A stretch of DNA of 64,000 bases. Origin: Phoronis australis. Lineage: Eukaryota > Phoronida > Phoronidae. Below, piece after piece: positions 30,700-44,900 of the stretch. The DNA lies in the NCBI GenBank assembly GCA_002633005.1, contig NMRA01000581.1, forward strand, positions 200,787-264,786, read 5' to 3'. Each line of letters begins with the position of its first letter. The stretch's first letter is position 1. The position numbers and the translations under genes are program-made. The notes under the pieces were generated by a model. It made no database searches, was not told the origin of the DNA, and saw only the letters and a list, made by a program, of their open reading frames with translations.

Positions 30700-32450
30700 T
30701 TACTGACACCCATTCGATACCATATTCGTCATTTCTCGTAAAACACAATAGTGTACTGTGGCTAACAAGCCGAGAGGCTGTGTTTTTAAGTAACACTCGT
30801 CACTGTAATAAATGCATTTTCTCTCTATATGTTGTAAAGTACACGATCACTTTGTATCGAATGAGTTTGAACTCTTCAGAATCCGGCTGTCAGTTAGTAC
30901 TGTTGACACGTAACAACGCTTTTTCGTTGCCCATACTATTGAACTTTTAGCTATAGATGTCTCTCGCAACGAGATCCTAAAGGAGACTGAACTGAGTTTT
31001 GGCCTATGAAAGTGAGGCACGGCTTTATTCAGCAGTCTGGCTGCGTATTTTGTCAATAACATGAAAACAAAATTTAGCAAAAACGAAACGTAGATTGATA
31101 GCAAAACAACGGTACCAATAACTTTAATCAAACTTTATTAAGTTTAAAGCTTCAAAATGATATCTCAAAAACGATGTTGCAGATTTCTAAACTAGCATCT
31201 TTTTTTTTGATTTGTGCAGCTTCAGATTTTTTTTCTTGAAAACCATTCATTGCCCCGCATGCAAAATTGATCACTTGAAAAAGAATTCCTGGCAGTGTTT
31301 AAAGCTCCTTTATATAAGGCTTGATAATTCTCGTGAACCCTCAAAGTTTAAAACGAATTTTGAAAACGTCTTGTAATGTCTTATAAACGGGCAAGCGTGA
31401 CCTAAGCATTAGCTGAGTTTCACAACTGTGCGTAAAGGCATCACCCACAAAGAACCATGATATCCATTTGCAATACAGTGAGTAGACGTGTTTTCAGCTG
31501 AACACCCTAGTGGGACATAAATGGTGACAAAGCAACGGCCAGGTCGAGGAATGGTTGAAATCACCAAAATATGCTTCATTATCCTTTTAAGCTATCGTAC
31601 ATCACAAAGTCATGCCATTGTCGTAGAAATCGCCTACATTTCGTGAAGCCGCTCAAAAATATTTCAGCACAGAATCAAGATTGAAACTTTTACAACTTTT
31701 CATATAGTGGAGCTATACAGTAGTGTCATGAAAATGGTGTAAAATTGTTTGCTCGTGAGCATCGGTGTGATTTATGGGTTTCAAAGGAAGTGGTCGTTTA
31801 TTATTGTTTGAGACCAGGCTGTACATGTACAAGTTGACTTTTTACGGAGTGTCATTGAACTTACCGACCATCGGTCTACAACAATGGCGAACTACCATGA
31901 TGTCTTTGCAAGACCGCCAAAACCATGTTTCACCTAGATAAGGAACAAATTACGACCAATTCTACAGCGTATCCTTACTGGTCTAATGCGAAAATTAGTT
32001 TCGTAAACAAAATGCGGATCCACAGCTCCTGTAAAACGGTCACTTGACATTCCCGATTGAAAATAGCCTCGTGTGCCGGGTAACATGCGGAGACAATTCC
32101 CTAAGTAAGACAATACTCGCCAGTGTTGGCTCGTGAAGCAGGTACTGTAGACTGCACTTGACTGACTTCACCGGTTACGTCGGGTCGACATGTGACTGGG
32201 CTGTTAGACGGAAGTCGTCCAAAAAGATGTTAAAGTGGTTAACCCGTCGAAGAATCGATTCAAACTGGTTTTACAAAATTCAAAAATATAAAGAGCGTAG
32301 TACTTGACTAAAGATTTTTCAAATATCAAACAAAATGAAATAAATCTGAGGGATTCCAAAGTGAATGCCTTCACGTATTACGACTACCACTGTGAGCGCA
32401 GCTGGTTACTTCATGAAAATGAACAAAAATATACAAAATTGCCGGATTTC
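30700..32450. repeat. 5' flank block of transporter copy 1 (reference copy of the dispersed repeat)
   Basis: This is directly upstream of exon 1 of transporter copy 1. It is collinear with 1-1815 and, from 31880 on, with 8290-9085. It retains the empty target site for the 50-457 element near 30760. Any promoter of the gene should lie here or just upstream of 30600, but no TATA box or initiator could be assigned. Confidence 0.55.
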
Positions 32451-32534
32451 ATCCTAAAACCTCCATTCTTATGCGATTACATTGAACCAACAGGCAGTGC
32501 ACTTAGGCTGCCAAATCATTCCACATTCAAATAA

Positions 32535-34966
32535 TTATCTTAATGTGTCTTTCCCGTCGGTTATCCATGCTTCTTCAAAATGGCGCCATCCAAGATCATT
32601 TTCTGCAAAGTCACGAACGTAAAATCACCCGTCAAGAAATTGTGGAAAACACGTCAATTCGCTAAGTGGAGCAAGATGTGCTGCGTTTGAAAGTATTAGA
32701 GTCCCTTTTAATTGCTTTTGAGAAGCCTGTTTTGAATGAGCAGCAAACAGGGTCGCGCCGCACGTTACACTTGTTTGCGTGACTTTCCTGTTAACCCTCT
32801 TCATTAGTCATTCTTTGCAGTATTTCACATCCGCCGTGTCTCACTGTGTGTGTCGTCAGCTTATACTCTGTGGTGGCATTACTGCGTCATTTTATCTTCA
32901 CTTGAGAATGAAACACTGGAAGTATGTTTCGAAATATCGTGTGTCTTTTAATTATGTCGCTAGGTCAGTTACTGTATCTACAGTATGTTCAGTTGAGAGT
33001 AGAGTTTTGTTCCGAAGTACGAACGTAACGGAATAAAGACTGTGAACAATGAAAAGTGTCGTGCGTTTGACAAATTCTGTATAACCGAAAACTTGCTCCC
33101 GAAGTACAGCCAGTACATGTGTACACAAAGGTGTCATATCATATCACATCTTTGAAGAGATTAAAAATCCTAAAAATATCTTTCATAGCTTTCATACTCA
33201 AACTGGATAGTCACCAATTTCTAAAATAACGAACTGGGGAGAAAAAATTGAATGTGGTTCAAAGAAATAATGAATGCGCAACTAAAAGATGAGAAATCTG
33301 CTGCCAATTTGCAGGCGTGGGATTGAATTTCTGAGGCTCTCACAGAAGTGGACTTTTAGAAAATACCAGTTCAGCGGAGACACAAAGCTTTCCTTCTCGC
33401 GGTATGGTTCGGTGAGGGTTTCCGGCGGTGGGTACCGATCCTTTCCCCTTGCACTTCGGTTCTGGAAACGTCCGAAAACCATAAAAATTTATTATTGTGA
33501 TATTTAAAATGAGGGTGGCCTCTTCAGTGATAGCACAGCTTTCCAAGAGGGCCCTCAACAGCATGTCAGTTTTAAGAATGACATGAACAAGTTTACTTCA
33601 ATTGCTTGGGCAAGGTGCTCTCTTATACAATATTATAGTACTTCATGATTGTTTTGTTTTAATGTGGCTTTGACTCAAACGTTTAATGCAAAGACATGCT
33701 ATAGCTGTGTCGCGTTTATCTTCTCCTGCACTGCTACTCCAAACTTCTGTTGACTGGTATTAAAATCTATTATATTCGTCCGTGGATTAGTTCCAGCCTC
33801 TCCTCATAATTTTGTAGTCTTGATAGGTAAACTAACTGAGTCCAGTGAAAACATACACTAACACCACATATGGCAAAAATCTCAAAGTTTGCGCCATCTT
33901 CACACCAATCCGATCTACTCTTTTCAAATGTTTACACCAAACATCATGTGCCAACCTTGAATTACGGTGAAATGTCAAACGCTTACGTTAACCCTGTACA
34001 GAAGGGTCTGAAACTCGGCGTCTAAAAACAACAGGCGCCGTGTCTGCATGCAAATTTTATAGGCCTATGCTGTCAAACACACACAGGCCTGTGCTTGATG
34101 TAAGTGTTGGCACGTGCGTGAGAGGAAGTTCCAAACGTGGGCACTAGTGTGTGTACACTTTGTGTAATGAGTGACAGACAAAGTTCGTTTGCGATGTAAT
34201 TGACCTGTCGCCAGGATTTTGAGTGACGGTTTAATTGACCAATCAGAACGCAGCATTCTTCACACATCTTCATTTCCAAGACGCCATTTTACCCGACAAA
34301 CAACACGTTGCCGGGTAAAACGTATTGTTTTTTAGCCGACATTACGCAAGGGGGCGGAGCTTGTGACAGGTCAATTGTCGTGAAAACAAGTACTCCTGAA
34401 AGCGAACGTATTTTTTATTTATTGACAAACATATCTGACTTAAAGTCTCATGCAGCGATAGTTGTGTCAAGCCGAAATTTCAAATTTTAAACTGAAATTA
34501 ATCAAACCAGCGGCGGTGAATCTTTTCGACTGGTTGTAGTAATTAATGAATAAGATTCAGTCATTTATCGTGTGTAATTAGGACTGCGACTTGCCGTATT
34601 AGAACACTGTTACGCACAAAACACGAACGAACGTCAGAAGGCGATGAAGATCGCAAAACCTCGCCCCGTGATTTACAACTGTCCTTGTCTCTTGCCTTTC
34701 ACCATACATGCCTTAGACAAAGATAACACAGATAGACTTTAATCGCCTATATTCGGCCTTTTATCAATTTCATGCTTGATCTACATATGTACTTCACATA
34801 ACACCATACTCAATATGAGTATCTTAACGGTTCTAAAACCTGTAATATAAGAGCAACCTTTGGTGTTTCGTCATCAATGGAGAAATCAACAGCATCGGAT
34901 ACGGGAACCCCACCACAGCAATGATATGACACATCGTTGATGAATCGATCTAAGACTTGACGGAAA
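32535..34966. other. Intergenic stretch and 3' flank of transporter copy 2
   Basis: No coding exon recognised. The last 120 bases or so (34840-34960) match the corresponding 3' flank of copy 3 (49680-49800), so they are probably 3' UTR of transporter copy 2. Confidence 0.45.
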
Positions 34967-35973
34967 TCACAACATCGTCAATTTCCCTGCACGTGCTCGT
35001 CTTTTCGCGCGTTCTTTCCTGTCTCCTCTCCAGCAACCAACAGAGTACATAAGCAGTGTGAAGAATGTTGCCAAGGCAATGCTAATAAAAGCAGAATACA
35101 AAATATACTCCGGACTGTGATACTGAAGCAGGCCACCAGAAATCAACTGAGCCGAGAAACCACCTAGGGATGAGCTCACATCGAAGACTGCGCAGAGAAT
35201 TCCGGAAATAACCATGTACTTGGTCCAGAAGGACAGACCGGATGGTATGCTTGGTCCGTAGAAGAAGGCTGAAGAAATTGCAAACACCCAGAGATATATT
35301 CTGCTGTTTGTACCGAAGTAGCATAAGCATCCCCAGCAAACGGTCGTGCTCATCAAAAAAGGTAGAAATGTGTACTTTGTGGATACACGGAAACTTAAAA
35401 GTGACACAACTGCGCGACTTGCACACTGTGCCAGTGCTTGCATTGAATCCAGCAAGGCTGCATCCTTCTTCGCTAACCCGCTCTTCACGGCATATGTCAT
35501 TAAATACACGTTAAGAACTTCGTCCGTATTTCTCAAGCAATATGCAAAAAGTATAATGGCGAAACACATGAAAGATCCGAACAAACAATTCCCTTCAGCA
35601 CATGACGCTGGGTTAAGGAGAGCTCTCACGGGGGTGCTTTGCTTTGACTCTGTTTTTCTCGCTGTTGTGTCCGTTTTCATCAAATATAAGAAGACAAATG
35701 CAGTGCTAGTAGACGCAAAAATCCCGCCTACTATGCCATACGGTATTTCAATTCGCGACTGTTCCCAGTTGGCATCTTCAGCAGTTGCATTTCGATCAGA
35801 CGACTGTGTGACGTCATATCCGGTTGAATTACTCTCACCTTCGTTGACAGATCCTAAGAAGGGCAACAAAAGCAACGAAGCAGAGAACATGCCGATTGTT
35901 GAGACACAGTATGCAGCGTTGAGCACAACCGATGCTTTCGTCGTCCACAAACGCAGACACACGTACATACCAG
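34967..35973 (-). CDS. Transporter copy 2, exon 4
   Basis: It opens after TTTTGTTTTAG with CT, completing a threonine codon, then GMYVCLRLWTTKAS. It includes a luminal or extracellular loop with N-x-T sequons (NSTGY, NATAED), SRIEIPYGIV, NPASCAEGNC, QALAQCASRA and the basic tail WRGDRKERAKRRARAG. The 281-codon plus-strand ORF over the same bases is an antisense shadow. Confidence 0.85.
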
Positions 35974-38900
35974 CTAAAACAAAAGAATCATCAGATTTGC
36001 ACTCCGAAGTTTTAGGGAAATATTTAGTAAGCAGTTGGTGTGAAATTGGTGCTTTACTCCTTCTTCTTCGATTATTGTGTTTTTCTGCTCAATGTGGTCA
36101 TCTTTACGACATGTTTTGCGAAAGGTTGTACGCCTGGTCGTGGCAAAGAAGGTCGTGGGTTCGTGACTGCTATGAGTACAGCGTGTTTTAAGACCAAAAA
36201 CAATTGAAGATCTTCAATAAGACTTTGTTCAACTGTGGCTCAGATGCTACAACTGGGTCTATCTTCACTCACCACTTAGTAGTGAATCCTCCCGCTGTTC
36301 ATCTTGCAACACCGGATCCTCGCTACTACTGGACGTTCAACCGGTAATGGTCGGATATAACGTGCCCGAATTTCGAGAACCAGTTTCCTCTACAGAATAA
36401 CGAACATCAATCTGGTTTTCAAAATACGGAAAAGTTATATCCGACGATTGCCTTTTGGTCAGCCGGCCAAAAATCCGCAATTTTAGGTTTGATGGCAAAG
36501 TCATGTTAGAAGCAGACTCAAACAACTTCTAATGGTCCTCCCTTGAAGACTAGGGGGAGTTACCAGGCTGAAATATGCACCGCTGCCATGGTAACCAGGT
36601 ATTTTAACACCTAAACTCGTCAATTTCAGGTTCAATTGTTGAAACTTGGGGGTAATACCAAGGTGAAATTTGTCATGGTAACCAGGTATTGAACGGCACT
36701 GAAAATAGGTTCTATTTTATTTTTGACAGCAAAACTATGCTAGTTGCTGATAATGAATACTTAGAGTACCAAACTGAAGACTCTTTTAGAAATTTAGAAG
36801 TAAGGGGGTACCCAAGCTGAAACATGCATTGTTGCCATGGTAAAATTACGTAATCTAACTGACTTACAGTTCTAGACTGAGCAACACGCAAAAATTTTTG
36901 ATTTCTGAACATGCATTACCTCAATTAAAAAGTTGAATTTTTCAAAGGTATTTCAAAACAATTTTTGATAATTCAAACATGGTTACCACGGCAACTAACA
37001 TAAAAAGAAGAAATATCATTATTAACAGCAGAGTAGTTGAAAGAAGCATGAAAAAGGTATTCGATGAGAATCGTGTATGCAAAGTAGATTTAAATTTATC
37101 GTTGATAATGCACCAACCAGTCTGGTAGTTTAGTTATCGCCAGACTTTCCCACTGGACAGTGACACTGACCTCCACACGCTCAATCTGGGACTTTTACTT
37201 AACTCTGATAAATTTCGACACAACTTCATAGACGTCTCTCCGTTGAACAAGTGTGGGAAAGTTCAGACTATAATTCACTTTCTGTTGGACTGTACAATTA
37301 ATATTCAACTACGACAGAGACTCTTCCAGATCATTGAAAGTAACTATGATGTTTTCTTTACATTTAACGAATCCGGTAGTTTGCTAGACAAAGCCAATAT
37401 CCTCATTAAAGGTTCAAGTAAATTCAATGTAGAAAATAATCTTATGCTGATTCAATCTGTCGCATCATTTGTTTATCATAGTCTGCTGTTGTATTAATGT
37501 GTTGTAAGTCAGTGTCACTTTTCTCTTTTTCTTGTGGGCAATTCTGTGAAGCGGTCAACCTAGAGACAAAAAATTAAAATTTGGTCTAGATTAACATTTC
37601 TGGTGTCATCTGAAAGCCTAGTCTCACTAATTTCATGGCTTATTGTTGAATTTCCTATAGCTTTCGATTTTTTTCCTAAACTGACCCATTTTTGGAAGTC
37701 GCCTTACACAAAAAATTCCCACGTTTTTTCTGGAGTTGCTAATTATTGTCATAAATAAGCTAATTATGGGCGTTTTGCTATATTATCAAATTTGTGCAAT
37801 CAAACGAAGCTTAAACTTTCTAAAAAGTATAATTTGACCTGTATTGCATCGTCGACCACGTTGGGCCTACTCCTGGATGCCATGGTCTCGTACATCCGTC
37901 ACAAAAAATTGCTAAAAATTTTCGTCACGTCAAGTTTTCAATAAAAATTAAAATAATGTCAGATTCTCCTTTAACTTGTTTCGCAATGATATTGACAGAA
38001 TTTTTAGACCCCAGGGATTATTCGTCAAGTCAGAAATCCCGTGACACACGTACGGAAAATTTGTACTTCGTCACACCCATGAAATTACAATTTTCCAGCC
38101 AATAAAAATAACCTTAGGTCTTATTTTTACTTGCCAAACTTGCAGAAGACGGAATTTGACCCATACCTAAGAACTTAAAATGATTAAATATTACAAAGAC
38201 AGTCATAAAATCAAGTAGAGAAGATGCTCCGTGCTTAAACTAGATGCATTGGACTTTTTCAATTTCAAAAGTATTTGCTGAGAAGTTATACTTTATGGTG
38301 TAATCTAGTTCTTCTTAAAATATTTCAACTTGTAAAAGTTAGACAGTGGGACCACATAATAGAATGTAAATAGAACAAAATATTAATTTAGTGAAATTAT
38401 TGTTTTTGTGTTAGTGCCCCATGTTTGTAAAGAAATTCGTACTTTTTGGAAAACGTCTGAAGCAAAAAGTATGTCAGACTTCCATGAGTGCTCTGGAGTT
38501 AAATAATACGAAACCGAAAGGAATGCATGTCAAGCTGGAATCATCATGTTGTTTTCGCTATGAATCCCTATGCTGCTTTTTAGTGAAAAAGCCAATTCTG
38601 GGCATTTTTAAGTGGTAGCAAACTGTGAGCTACCTTATTAAACATTTTGTCATACCTTCAGTGACTATTGTAGCTCTCGTGTTTTTCAGTGTCTTGGGTG
38701 GCTTGTATGAAGTGATTTCATAGCAAATGATAACATTGCTTCATTTTACATATTTTTGGCAAAACGAGAATCTTGATCTCGCAATTTTTTAGAAAGATTT
38801 ACTCTTTTTCTACTGATATTCGAGGAGATTGAAGCAGCATTTAGAAACAAAATATGAAGTGTTGGAGACCAAAAGCAACTGGAAGAAGAAACAATATCTA

Positions 38901-41900
38901 CTGGAAAGTTCCCTGAAACTCGAAAAAATGCCATCATGGATCAATAAATTCATAATTATATTTGCATGAACCGTAAAGCGAGCCTAATTCAATGCAGCCT
39001 TTAAAACTGAAAAGAAGGCAATATTGAATTAAAAAAACAATTGAATGCTTGGCCATCTATTAATACACACACGTGCTCTGATCTGTGGTTGGAAGAGGTG
39101 GTTGTCTACATATTTCAACCTCTGCAGTTTCAGTTAGTAGTGCTAATGTATTCGACTTGAAGGTGGTATGGATACGTCAATTTTGCAAAGCGACAGGGAA
39201 TAACTGGGCAGTTCACTTGGAATCCTAAAACAATGTTAAGAATTTCGGGACAACGAACAGTAAATTAGTATTTCATTGCAGACCTGGATGACGGGAGACT
39301 TGTGGGAGCAAAAGGTTTGTTACTAATCCTATTCTTGTAGAAAGTGGTTAGTTACAGTTTTCTGAGATATTTCTCAACGTGTGTTAATTAGAGGTGTTGA
39401 AGCACTACTGAAGCAGACTGAACATAAAAAGGAGATAGATACAGCTACAGACAAAGTCAGAAAAGTCAACAAAACAGCTGACTCCAGATTGACGGAGCAC
39501 AACCGAGTTGGGAGTCTTCAATCAAACTAAACACTAGGTTGGCATTACAAGCTTCAAATTCAAACTGAAACAATGACTATGATGTCTAATAACTTCAGTG
39601 TCATAGAATTTGAATGGGATTAAATTTACCAGTACAAGTAATCTTCGTAGAAATTAAGTCTAAATCAAATTTACGGCTTCCACATTATTGGAAAGCAGAC
39701 CTACAAGAAGTTTGGTAGGTATGTAACCATGTTTACTATTGGCTAGTGTAATTATATTGTCCAATGAGAATGGTGCTTACTAAATAACCTGATGACATAT
39801 CGACCTGTGTCTCATTATAATATAACAGGTTTGCTAAGAAATAAATTTTATTAATTTGTAATTTTGAGCTTGATAACCCCCAAACAGTGATCTGCAATGT
39901 CTTGAGATAATTCTTACATGTGTTACTTGCTTCTAACATGACTTTGACATCAAAATTTTATTTAGATGACTTTTCAACACATGATGAAATCGAGCTAATT
40001 GCAGCTCCCTCCATTCGAGAGGGTGAAACAAGCTCTAGGCAGTTACCATAGAATATTTACCACAAAGCTAAACCCGATCACTCTAACCCCAACTCAGATC
40101 GGAACAACTTTAACTGTACGCAAAAACTTTGTATCATGAACAAAAACTGCAACCACACACGTCACTTTTACCACGAACAAGTAGTCACAGTGCTAACTGG
40201 TCACCACACGATAGTGCCATGTTATCCAGAAATTCTGAAATATTTTCACGTCAGTGATTCATTCTGAGTTCTGTCACTAAGATTTAACCATGCCTTCTTG
40301 GTTCTATGAACATAAAGTACTCTTGTCTTCCAAGTATATTTTCATCCCAGTCAAGGTACGTACCATGGTTGTTTCTGGGTTAGAACTAGTAAGTTAACAA
40401 TTTGCTGCAGGCTCGACGTCAGAGGGTACCGGCGTTTTTATGGAGGCTTTGCGGGTGGTTTTGGCTTGTGTCGAGTTTCTCACTTAAGTGTATCAATAGT
40501 GGTGAATAATCATCAAAACACAACGACATCTGACAGTATGAGTAGAAAATATGTCAAGTAGTCTATCAGTGATTTTGCTAAAATGAAAAACCAATCGTCT
40601 CAGTGACAAACATAACAAGCTGCCGCCACACGTTGGTCACTCGCATTAAATAATGTCCGTGGTAAGAGTGCCCGTGTGCAGTCCGTGGTAAGTTTGTTTC
40701 TCCTCCGTAATCTCCTCTATTGCAGCCTAAATTTGCATTCACAGCACCTCTGATTATCGTCTGTCAACGAAAAAGCAGTTAGCTTGACATAAATGTCGTA
40801 AGAGCGACTGCACGAGAACGTCAGGCAAAAGTGGGAACATGACATATCACATAATTTCTTTACAGATAGCTTATTTGAACACCTGGGTGAAATGATTAAT
40901 AACTGAAATACTTTTTAATTTGCAAAATTAGCAGCTTCTTTAAAATTGGCCCTCTTTCACTTTGGGGATAAATGTTGATCGGTGATCACGCCAATTTCGA
41001 CAAATTCCAAACAACTGTCGTGAAATACTCGGGTCACCGTGTTGAGAATCCTTCGGGGTAACAGGTTATGTAGATATGCACTTGATTTTTTTCAGCGGCA
41101 TACATTTATTTCATAAAACAAAAACATGTTTAACAGCTAAGGGAACCCAAAAACGACTGGCCATTATATTTGGGAGGGACAAATTGCACCAAGCTTATGC
41201 TCGTGCACTTAATCCGGTTGCCGGTTCAGCCGGGTCAACCGACAAAGACTTCTGATTGGTCTGCATGCCGGAGTCGTCATCCAGAACCAATCAACTGCTC
41301 ACCATGAAGGTTGGTCTGGGTAATTATGATGTAAAAAACCTACTTGACATGACTCCTCCCACAGCTAGCCCTTGCACAGCGCAAATGGCGCTCAGCACAT
41401 TGGCGGCACGCGCCCATGGCGTAGTTATGACACAGATGCCGTAAAACAACGTTATTACAGCTAGCGCCAAGTCGTCATAGCGAGGGAATCGGTCCAAGAA
41501 GAACCCAGTTAGGAGGGAGCCACCTGCTCGACATGGATGCAAGAAAGATATGGCCTGAAAAAAGACAAATACTTGTTAACGCGATTTTCCACGGAGAATG
41601 CAGTCATTTTCACAAACTTTTGCAAGAAATATTATTTGTGGTTTCACCCGTTCTTCTTAAATTTCGCCCGGTCACAACTTAACCCCAACTCGATCGGGGG
41701 AAATGCGCCGCCCGCAAGAAATTTAGACCCACATTCGATTGTTCTGAATCCAGTGAAAATGAAAGTGATACACTCAGCAGTGTTGACTATGAGTGCACAG
41801 GGCACTGTTGACATCTTTCTTATGTTCAGCTAGTCTAAGATGCAAAATACGAGAGGTCATGCCAACACATAACTCGTGGTAATCTTTACAGCTCACCTGA

Positions 41901-44900
41901 TGATCCTCATTCCTACTTTGCACGGTGTTCAATTTGGACTTAATCTTGGACAAACATTCTAGCCTATTACATGGCCTAAAAATTGAAACAAGGTTAACTG
42001 ACAGGGCAATAACTGTTAACAGTCTGTGTCAAACTTTTACTCCTTGAAGCTATTCACATACATGCCATTCATGCTTAGGGGTCATTCAGTAGAAATGTTG
42101 GTAAATACACACGAGATGGAGCTGTGGTAGAGTTTTTAGTTCACAGATTTTGTCCCATCAATAGCGAATGTGCAAATCCGCCATCTTGAATTTGCCGCCG
42201 CAGTTGTGATGTGAAGTGAACGTTTTGTGGCGATAAATTATTTTCTGTCTACTGGTGTACATGTACTTAGTGATGATGTTTCATTAATATCGAAACATCG
42301 TTTTCATGTTGCACTCTAGCGTCTTTTTGTTTTCCATTTCCTATTTATAAATTGGTCAAAAAACTATAATTGTTAAGGCCAGTTACATTGGCGCTTCACA
42401 TTAAAATAAACCGAAAATTCCTCGTAGGTCTAGCCATAGTACTCTCGCGTGTGATCTATGTTTTCTGTTATTATATCTTACGGTCCTCAGACTTGCTGCG
42501 AGAGTTTGTACTTTGAATTTCCGACTGCCTGCTCGACTGAGTTTTGGTCGAGAGTTGTCGGGCAAATCACAATGATCCATCCATATTCGGTGGCCACTTT
42601 TGGTAAAAAATGAAGGTTGTCATATAACTGTAAAAGCTAGGTTATTTTAAAGTACCATCATTCCATGTTTGTAATCTAAAATATTTTTGCACAAGAACCC
42701 CCGAATAAAATCTTATGGCCTAATACATCGCAGTTGTATAAAAGGGTACGTACACTACAACTGGTGGTCACAGCCCACTTCTATCATGCAAAAATTCATA
42801 GGGTAGCTGTTAATTTAATAAGTTATTGATCAAACTGAAGAAATATCACATACTAAAGTAAAAAAGTTATTACCGTGCTGATCAAGTTGTTCTAGATGAT
42901 GATACATTGCATGTCTTAATACAATATAATGAGAACTTCTTCTCTTACAATGATTCTTACAAAAAGAAAATGACAAGTGTCTACTTTCTTCAAAAACTTT
43001 ACTGGTGCTATTTGCCTAGTTTTCAGCACATTCACCTGTTGGTCAAAATAGTTAAAGCAATGCTAGGACCAGTGTTCAACTTTTAAACAGTAAAAAATGG
43101 TACTGGTTGGGGGGTACGTACACTACGCACAGTCAATCAACGTCAAATTTTGACTAAGTTACAAATGTATGGGATGGTCTCGAGTTTTGTGCTGCCTCTT
43201 CTAGTGGTTTTGTTGCAAGTTGGGTTGAGAAATAGGAAACTTGCCTCTGCAACATAAGTTGCCACATGACGTGTCTTCTAGGATGTTACTAGCCAAGTCC
43301 TGTGTGGCATTTTATTGCCCACAAATTTAATAACGTTCATTGTTTTTGTCAGGCTGGATGTATTCTGGAAATATCAGCATTGTTCATGAGAACAGCATTA
43401 TGTAAAAATACTTGCGGACAATAAATTATAGCACATAGGTTGAAGGAACGTACACTACACAGGGGTACGTACACTGCATTTCAATGAATTGTCAGGTTTA
43501 TAAAAATACATAGAATCTACTGAGAGTTAGTTCATTTACCAAATCTATTCAAAGAGAAAATAAAATAATAAAAAGTACAGCATAAATGTGTATATCTGTC
43601 TGCCAGTCTTTGAAAACAGGCACATGTTATAGGGGTACGTACACTACACAAATGCCAATAATTTTACTTAAAACAGATGCATTTATAATTAACATCCTTT
43701 TAACCTAACATTTTTAATGGTGGAAACTGTGACAAATATTGCGTATTTAATAAGTTTGTCACATTTTTGTAGATGTCACTGCATCCTGAATTCTTACAGC
43801 AGAATATAATTTTGTCAGACGGCACAAAATACCAATTAAAGAAAAAGATGTATAATTTTGACTAAATTCTTCACAGCAACTGTGAGGGATCCATAATCGA
43901 AAACCTTTGTCCTTATAGGGTAAAAATCTTTTGAATCATTGAAACTATTTCCCTGTTGATTGAACTAATTCATTTATATAACCTCTCAGGCCCAATTCCT
44001 TTTAACAGTATTGTCGCACCCGATTATTTTTCACATTTTGGTAGCACTCTAGGTTTTTAGAACTAAAAAGTGATTTAAAAACCAGATATGGGAAATGATA
44101 ATTATTTATAAATTAATTTATTTTTCTTTTGCTTCTAGTATAATCATACACTATCAAGAACCGATAAAGGACTTTCTAATGACAAGACTCTTATGCAATT
44201 CGGTCGAAAAAGGGCGAAGTTGAGAAATGTTTTAGTGCCAGTATGTTCCCTAACAAGAAACAACACCAGAACAAACGAATGCAACCAAAGTCGCCGAGTT
44301 GCCGGTGCCGCCGGAAGTGTAAGAGTTGTGAGCTCTTCAACCACTCAATAAATTATATTTGCGTCATCAAACTGGAGTGAAGACTCTTGAATCCTACATA
44401 ATGGTAGGTAAAATATATGTCGCTATATTTAACACTTTTAAACTCGTAACCTAAGCCGCTATCATCCAAGATGCCCGACCCATTCAAAAAGTGAGTCAAA
44501 TTTTGACATAGTTTTAATAGTCATAACGCACCATGTAATTTTGATATTTTTCCGGTTTTGTGGTGCAGACAAAGATACCTTTCGTTTGATGTAAGATTTT
44601 ACCTTCAAAGCGTAAACAAAAGTTTCAGTTCACCCGCTTCATTATGTGTCGAACCATAAATTCAGAAGAATCATTCATAAGTAAGAGCTAAATCGCCTTT
44701 AAATAGTGCACAAATCAGAAAATTTTATTAAAAATGACACGAGTTATTCATATCAGCCTAAAGCTTGCCTCTAAGGGTGTTAACCGTTTTGGCTACTGGC
44801 AACAAACAAATGCGTCATCACCCACGGTGAGCTGTGAACGTTTTTTAATGGGAAAATGGTGTATGGATATTTCCGACAGCATTGTGGTCTCTAAAATTTT

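Noticed and set aside
35346-36191. 281-codon plus-strand ORF
   Set aside because: It is antisense to exon 4 of transporter copy 2, runs past the exon's splice acceptor and has no recognisable domain; a similar shorter shadow lies over copy 3 at 50235-50690.
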